Shown here: positions 59,745 through 64,000 of the stretch, piece after piece
Numbering within the stretch: the first letter of the stretch is position 1
Layout: each line of letters begins with the position of its first letter
DNA from: Halichoerus grypus
Lineage: Eukaryota > Chordata > Mammalia > Carnivora > Phocidae
NCBI RefSeq assembly: GCF_964656455.1
Contig: NC_135721.1
Span: 85,168,754 to 85,232,753 of the forward strand
Reading direction: 5' to 3'
Length of the DNA stretch: 64,000 nucleotides
Made by a program: the position numbers and the translations under genes
The notes under the pieces: generated by a model
Seen by the model: only the letters and a program-made list of their open reading frames with translations
What the model was told of the DNA's origin: nothing
The model's database searches: none

Positions 59745-60389
59745 GACATTTGAAAATATGATCAAGAAATGTTATTTTTTCAGCTTGCTAAAATGCTTTT
59801 AAGAAAGAAAGCAGTATCCTTAATCGATGAAGATTTTGTTGGATAAAACAGTCATATAAAAATCAGGCTTCTATATATTTTAGTCTTCAGGTAGTATAAA
59901 GTGAAGCTTGCTGCTATTTAATTTAATTTGTGAAAGGATTGGCCATACTGATCAGTGTCTTGAAGCCCTTCTTATTCTAACTTCTGCATAAATGCCTGGC
60001 TACTCATGCTGATCACAGATAACCCCCCACTTCACAGACTGCCTGCTTCACAGTGAAACTGAATCATGTCAAGTCTTCATTTCGCTGCCATTTTTCTAAG
60101 AATTATTCATAAAAGTCTGCTTACAGATACTTGGATTTGAATGACATTCATAAATAGATGAATCTCTCAATTAATTGAATATATTTTCTGATTATCTCTG
60201 GTCTTCAATCCTGAAGTGGTGTAGTTATTTTCATATTTCTGAAGAAATAAGTTGCAAAAGTCATTTATCTTTATCTTTATATGAAACATAGAGCAATGCA
60301 ATGTACTTTCTTTTTTTTTTTTTAAAGCATTTATGCCTGGCTCACAAGCTGCCTTCTTTTATTAATTATAATAATCCATTTGTATATTA
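59745..60389. other. Spacer of the inverted duplication, unassigned part
   Basis: AT-rich; T run at 60310-60323. No gene. Confidence 0.4.
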
Positions 60390-60870
60390 TTTGCACTTAT
60401 CTTTGTAGATGACCATATGTCTTTGAATAGTGACTTATTTTTTTCTATTCTTTTTAGTCCTTGTATCTTATTTCTTTTTGTTTCTCACTCTGCTGTCCAG
60501 GACTCACATTTCAATGTTAAATAGAAGGGGTTGTCTGTTTCTTATTCTTTTAAAGAGACTTTTCAAGAGGATGCTCCAAATGTTACCCCATTTACAGTCA
60601 TGTCAGCATATGATTTTATTTATTTTTTTATATAAGATACTTTTATCTGATCAAGGATGTTTCCTTTTGTTCCTTCTTTGGTAAGTGTTTATATCATGAA
60701 TTCACGTTGACTCTCTTCAAATGGTTTGGTTGTATCTGTTATGAAGATTATACTTTTCCTGTCTTAATCTATTAATCTTAAAATCTATAGTATGCATTTA
60801 AAATTATTATTACAAACGCATCCTGACATAACCTTAAATCCATAACTTGGAAGGAAGATTTGCCTGTAGT
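60390..60870 (-). mobile_element. L1M ORF2 RT-region fragment, antisense
   Basis: 'ctttgaatagtgacttattt', 'caatgttaaatagaaggggt', 'atcatgaattcacgttgact' and 'gatttgcctgtagttgtctt' follow the complement of the L1 RT region. Heavily diverged. It abuts an antisense L1 3' UTR at about 60885. Confidence 0.65.
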
Positions 60871-61066
60871 TGTCTTTTTATTGTCAGGTTTATTGAGGCA
60901 TAATTTATAAACAATAAAATACACTCCTTTTAGGTGTTTGGTTTTGCAGGTTTTGACAAGTGTATACAGTCATGTAACCACAATCAAAATATACGATAGT
61001 TACATAATCGCCCCCCCCCAAAGAGTTCCCTATGAACCTTTAGTAGGGAATAACCTCACCCAAACC
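60856..61066 (-). repeat. Inverted duplication, right arm
   Basis: Reverse complement of 59536-59744. This arm crosses the junction between the antisense RT-region fragment and the antisense 3' UTR, and both parts are present in the left arm. Confidence 0.92.
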
Positions 61067-61545
61067 TCAGGCCCTGGCGATACTGATGTGTTTTGTGTCC
61101 CTATAATTTTGCCTTTCCTAGATTTCCATATAGAGTTATTTCATGGACTCCTCCAGTATGTAGCCTTTTTTCAGAAACTTCTTTCACTGAGCATAATGCT
61201 TTTGAGATTCATCCATGTTGAATTATCAGTCATTACTTCTTTTATATTGCTGAGTAGTATTCCATTGGATGGATGTACCTCCATTTTTTATTCATGTACC
61301 AGTTTTCAGATATCTTGTTGGTTTGCAGATTGGGGTGATTTTTTTTTTTTTAATGAATCTGCTACGCACATCTGTGTATAGGGGCTGGTGTGAACATAAG
61401 TTTTCATTTCTTGAGGGTAAAGATTAAGAAGTAACATGGCTAGGTCAGAAGTTAGGTGTACATTTAGCTCTAAGACCCTGTTGAGCTGTGTTCTAAAGTG
61501 GCTGTGCCATTTTGCATTCCAACAGCGATGTGTTATCATATACTG
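60880..61545 (-). mobile_element. L1M 3' UTR, antisense
   Basis: 'ttattgaggcataatttata', 'gtcatgtaaccacaatcaaa', 'cactgagcataatgcttttg', 'agattcatccatgttgaatt', 'agtagtattccattggatgg' and 'ctaaagtggctgtgccattt' are the complement of an L1M 3' UTR. A C8 run lies at 61012-61019. Confidence 0.82.
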
Positions 61546-61566
61546 TATGTAAATTTCTTTTTAAAT

Positions 61567-61743
61567 GCTGTATTTTTGGGGTGGCTGGGTGGGTCAGTCA
61601 GTTGAGCATCCGACTCTTGGTTTCAGCTCAGGTCATGATCTGAGGGTCATGAGACCAAGCCCCTTGTTGGGCTCTGTGCTCAGCAGGGAGTCTGCTTAAG
61701 ATTCTCCTCTCCTTCCCCCCGCCTCCACTCATACTATCTCTCT

Positions 61744-61785
<42 letters not shown>

Positions 61786-61795
61786 TTGTATTTTT
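61567..61795 (+). mobile_element. CAN-SINE with 39-nt pure A tail
   Basis: Body 61578-61784: 'gtggctgggtgggtcagtca', 'aggtcatgatctgagggtca', short CT-rich middle, then 39 uninterrupted A (61745-61783). TSD gctgtattttt / gttgtattttt at 61567-61577 and 61785-61795. Confidence 0.95.
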
Positions 61796-62374
61796 TACAA
61801 TAAGAGGCTATAGTAAACTCATCTGGCTCCACATTTTAAACAGTTCATATATAGTAATTTTATCTCCCTCCCATATGTGATGATTTTAGTATCTGAATTC
61901 TCTAGGAGTCTATTTTTTGTCATTTCTGTTTTTCCTGATTCTTACTTCTGGTCACCTATTTCCTTGCAGGATTGGTATTGTTGTGGGGATTTTTAAATTG
62001 AAGGTTCATTTTTTTTTTTTTTTTTTCATTTTCCAGAGAGGGTTTCCATTTGCCAGTAACACAGGTTTGTAAGTCTCCACTGTAGCACACTTCCTGAATG
62101 TTAACTTAATGAAGCAGTTTGTGTTTTGCCTTGACCTCCATGGCTGAACTCTGGGCTTAGTCCACAATGTGGAGTGCTTACCTATAATTCCCCTAGGGAA
62201 ACACTGCACCACCCATCGCCTTTAGCTCATTCTGTTGCTGTTTCTGCTTCTTCTATTCCCTTCTACTTCATCCTCCTCCCCTTCTTCCTTCTCTTCTTTT
62301 TCTGGCCCTTGGAGATTCCCAATGACTCCTCAATCAACAGTTCAAGTCCCATAAAAGTGAGTGCTTCTGTCTAC
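61796..62374. other. Unassigned
   Basis: T tract at 62010-62026 and a pyrimidine-rich stretch at 62235-62305. No gene recognised. Confidence 0.4.
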
Positions 62375-62850
62375 CAGTAGACTTGTACAAGAATGTTCAA
62401 AGCAATTTTATGCATAGTAGGAAATCTTGGAACAATTTAAATGCCTGTCAACATAGAATGGATAAACTGATGATGGACGTTCACAGAATGGATTCTATAC
62501 AGCAATGTAATTAATAGGTTATTGATACATGAATCTCAGAGGCATATGCTGAGTGAGAGAAGTCAGACACAAAAGAGTATATATTGTATTATTTAATCGT
62601 AGGAACCTCCACATAAGGAAAATCTAATCCATGATGATTGTGTAGGAATACTTGTTACTCTGGGGGTTACTGATTGGGAGAAGACAATAAGGAGACTTAA
62701 GTGTTGCAGGAAATATTCTGTATCTCAGTCTGGTAGGTAGTTACGCAGTTTCAAAATACATTAAAATTCATCAACCTGTACTTTAAGATTTATATATTTT
62801 ACTCATGCAGATTATATTTTGATTTTAAAAAAAAAACTATAACCAAAAAG
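62375..62850 (+). mobile_element. L1M 3' end, sense
   Basis: 'gtacaagaatgttcaaagca', 'ggaacaatttaaatgcctgt', 'aagtcagacacaaaagagta', 'ttactctgggggttactgat', 'aattcatcaacctgtacttt' follow an old L1 ORF2 end and 3' UTR in order, ending near an A run at 62828. Confidence 0.85.
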
Positions 62851-64000
62851 CAAACAAACAAAATAACTTCTAGCACATGGGGATGTTTATAAAATGTCAA
62901 ATATTTAGAGAAGAAAGTGAAAGAATAGAGTAAAGCAAAAATCTATATCTTTGCAATTATAGTTGAGACACTCACTAGGAGAGCTCTTTGAACTTGGCTG
63001 ATTTGCATTATTTGAACGTGAATTGTGTTTCTGTTTATTTTTCTTTCACATTTGAGACTCTTTTAAAGTTGAGTTACTGTGCCTATTTCAGTTATACAGA
63101 TAGTGAATGAAAGTACAGATATTCCCAGGGGATTCAGAAATTCGGAAGTTTTCTTTAATTGAAAATGTGAGCCTTTCAGCCTTATGGAGGCTCATGATAT
63201 GTTCTGATTCCACATGCTCACTTAGTTTTCTTAAAATGGTTTAGACACTAAGTGGGAAGAATTGTTAAACCAGGAAAGAGGTTATCAGAATACCATCTAT
63301 TTGGGGCTGTAGAGTAGGAGGCATACTCTTCATTTTACTTCCATGAGGAAACTTTTAAAGCTTTTTTTTTTTTTTTATGTCCCTGCCTATGAAAGCCATT
63401 ATTATGTTTCAGTAAGCACCAATGATTAACTAAATTAGAAAAATTTTTTTTAAAAATTATCCATAAAATATACTTAAATGCAATGAACAGAGGTAAAAAT
63501 TGAAAAGAAAAAAAATCCATAATCAATCATTAAATAGAGCAGTGTGATCATTTTGTTAATTACTAGGTGACCAAATGCATAGATCACTATATGGATCACT
63601 AATACAGGTCACCAGCAGGTAATGAAAATATAATTAATAACTAACAGAAGCAGGACAATGTATCTTAACTGGAAGCATCAACAGGACTAATTGAAGTTGA
63701 TTTGCTACAATTTGTTCTTTGTTTTTTCTTCCCAGGTTTTTTTTTTTTTTCTTATGTCATTTTTGAAATTATACAGATGAGAAATCCTTTCACCTATTTA
63801 CTCCTGAGTCTTCTAGAACAGCCTCCCCTCCTCATGTTTTTCCCCCATGAAAATCAACTATTCTTTTTCTCAAATAGATAATGTTTTCATATGAAAAATC
63901 AGGTACATTTTGCAAACACACTATCCTGTGTTAAAAAATCCATTTTGCTTGATGAGTTTTAGGGCTCAGTACGTATATTTAACATTGCTTAAAATGATAA
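62851..64000. other. Unassigned AT-rich sequence
   Basis: T tract at 63362-63376 and T run at 63737-63750. A local repetition of 'gatcacta...ggatcacta' occurs at 63580-63602. No gene recognised up to the window end. Confidence 0.4.

Noticed and set aside
60938..61381. 147-codon frame
   Set aside because: Lies in antisense L1M 3' UTR and one duplication arm.

Overview
This window looks like mammalian nuclear DNA from a caniform carnivore. The main evidence is eighteen copies or fragments of the tRNA-Lys-derived carnivore SINE (CAN-SINE) on both strands. They share a tRNA-like head (GGCTCAGT...AGGTCATGATC), a pyrimidine-rich middle and an AAATAAAT tail. The younger copies (42908, 46643, 51593) have the middle-region wording I associate with arctoids (bears, seals, mustelids) rather than dog; that narrower placement is inference. 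Older shared mammalian repeats (MIR, L2, MER5A, MLT1, MLT2-like, L1M) are also present. I found no intact host protein-coding gene and no intact tRNA or rRNA gene. The window is best read as intergenic or deep-intronic DNA. Its longest open frames lie inside L1 retrotransposons.

Layout. 1-14.2 kb: AT-rich DNA with an old antisense L1 (about 0.83-1.56 kb), MIR/L2 relics, six CAN-SINEs, an antisense L1M 3' end (12.2-13.37 kb) and a short antisense L1 tail with 13-bp target-site duplications (13.6-14.15 kb). 14.2-27.2 kb: about 13 kb with no young SINE or L1 insertion, holding only MIR/L2 relics; parts look like conserved noncoding DNA. 27.2-38.9 kb: a dense nest of elements. It includes CAN-SINEs, an MLT1 LTR, a 4.3-kb antisense L1MA with three later insertions (one a processed retrocopy of an mRNA 3' end), and an ancient repeat cut by MER5A, an MLT2-like solo LTR, an MLT1 LTR and probably a tiny U2 snRNA retro-fragment. 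38.9-45.9 kb: two carnivore L1s in the same orientation. The first is 5' truncated with a twin-priming inversion. The second carries ORF1, endonuclease and reverse-transcriptase remains and hosts a CAN-SINE inside ORF2. 45.9-64 kb: mostly unassigned AT-rich DNA with scattered CAN-SINEs, MIR/L2, L1M fragments, an MLT1 LTR, a 40-bp TA tract, a 39-bp A tract, and a roughly 210-bp inverted duplication with arms 1.1 kb apart.

There are no operons or pathways here. What the sequence records is retrotransposition history: autonomous L1s whose machinery explains the SINEs, the mRNA retrocopy and the U2 fragment, each supported by target-site duplications that I read directly. The most unusual structures are the inverted duplication (59536-59744 / 60856-61066), the 33-nt U2 insertion (36607-36639), the inverted L1 3'-end sequence at the head of the large L1, the nonsense codon shared by both L1 copies, and the insertion-poor block.
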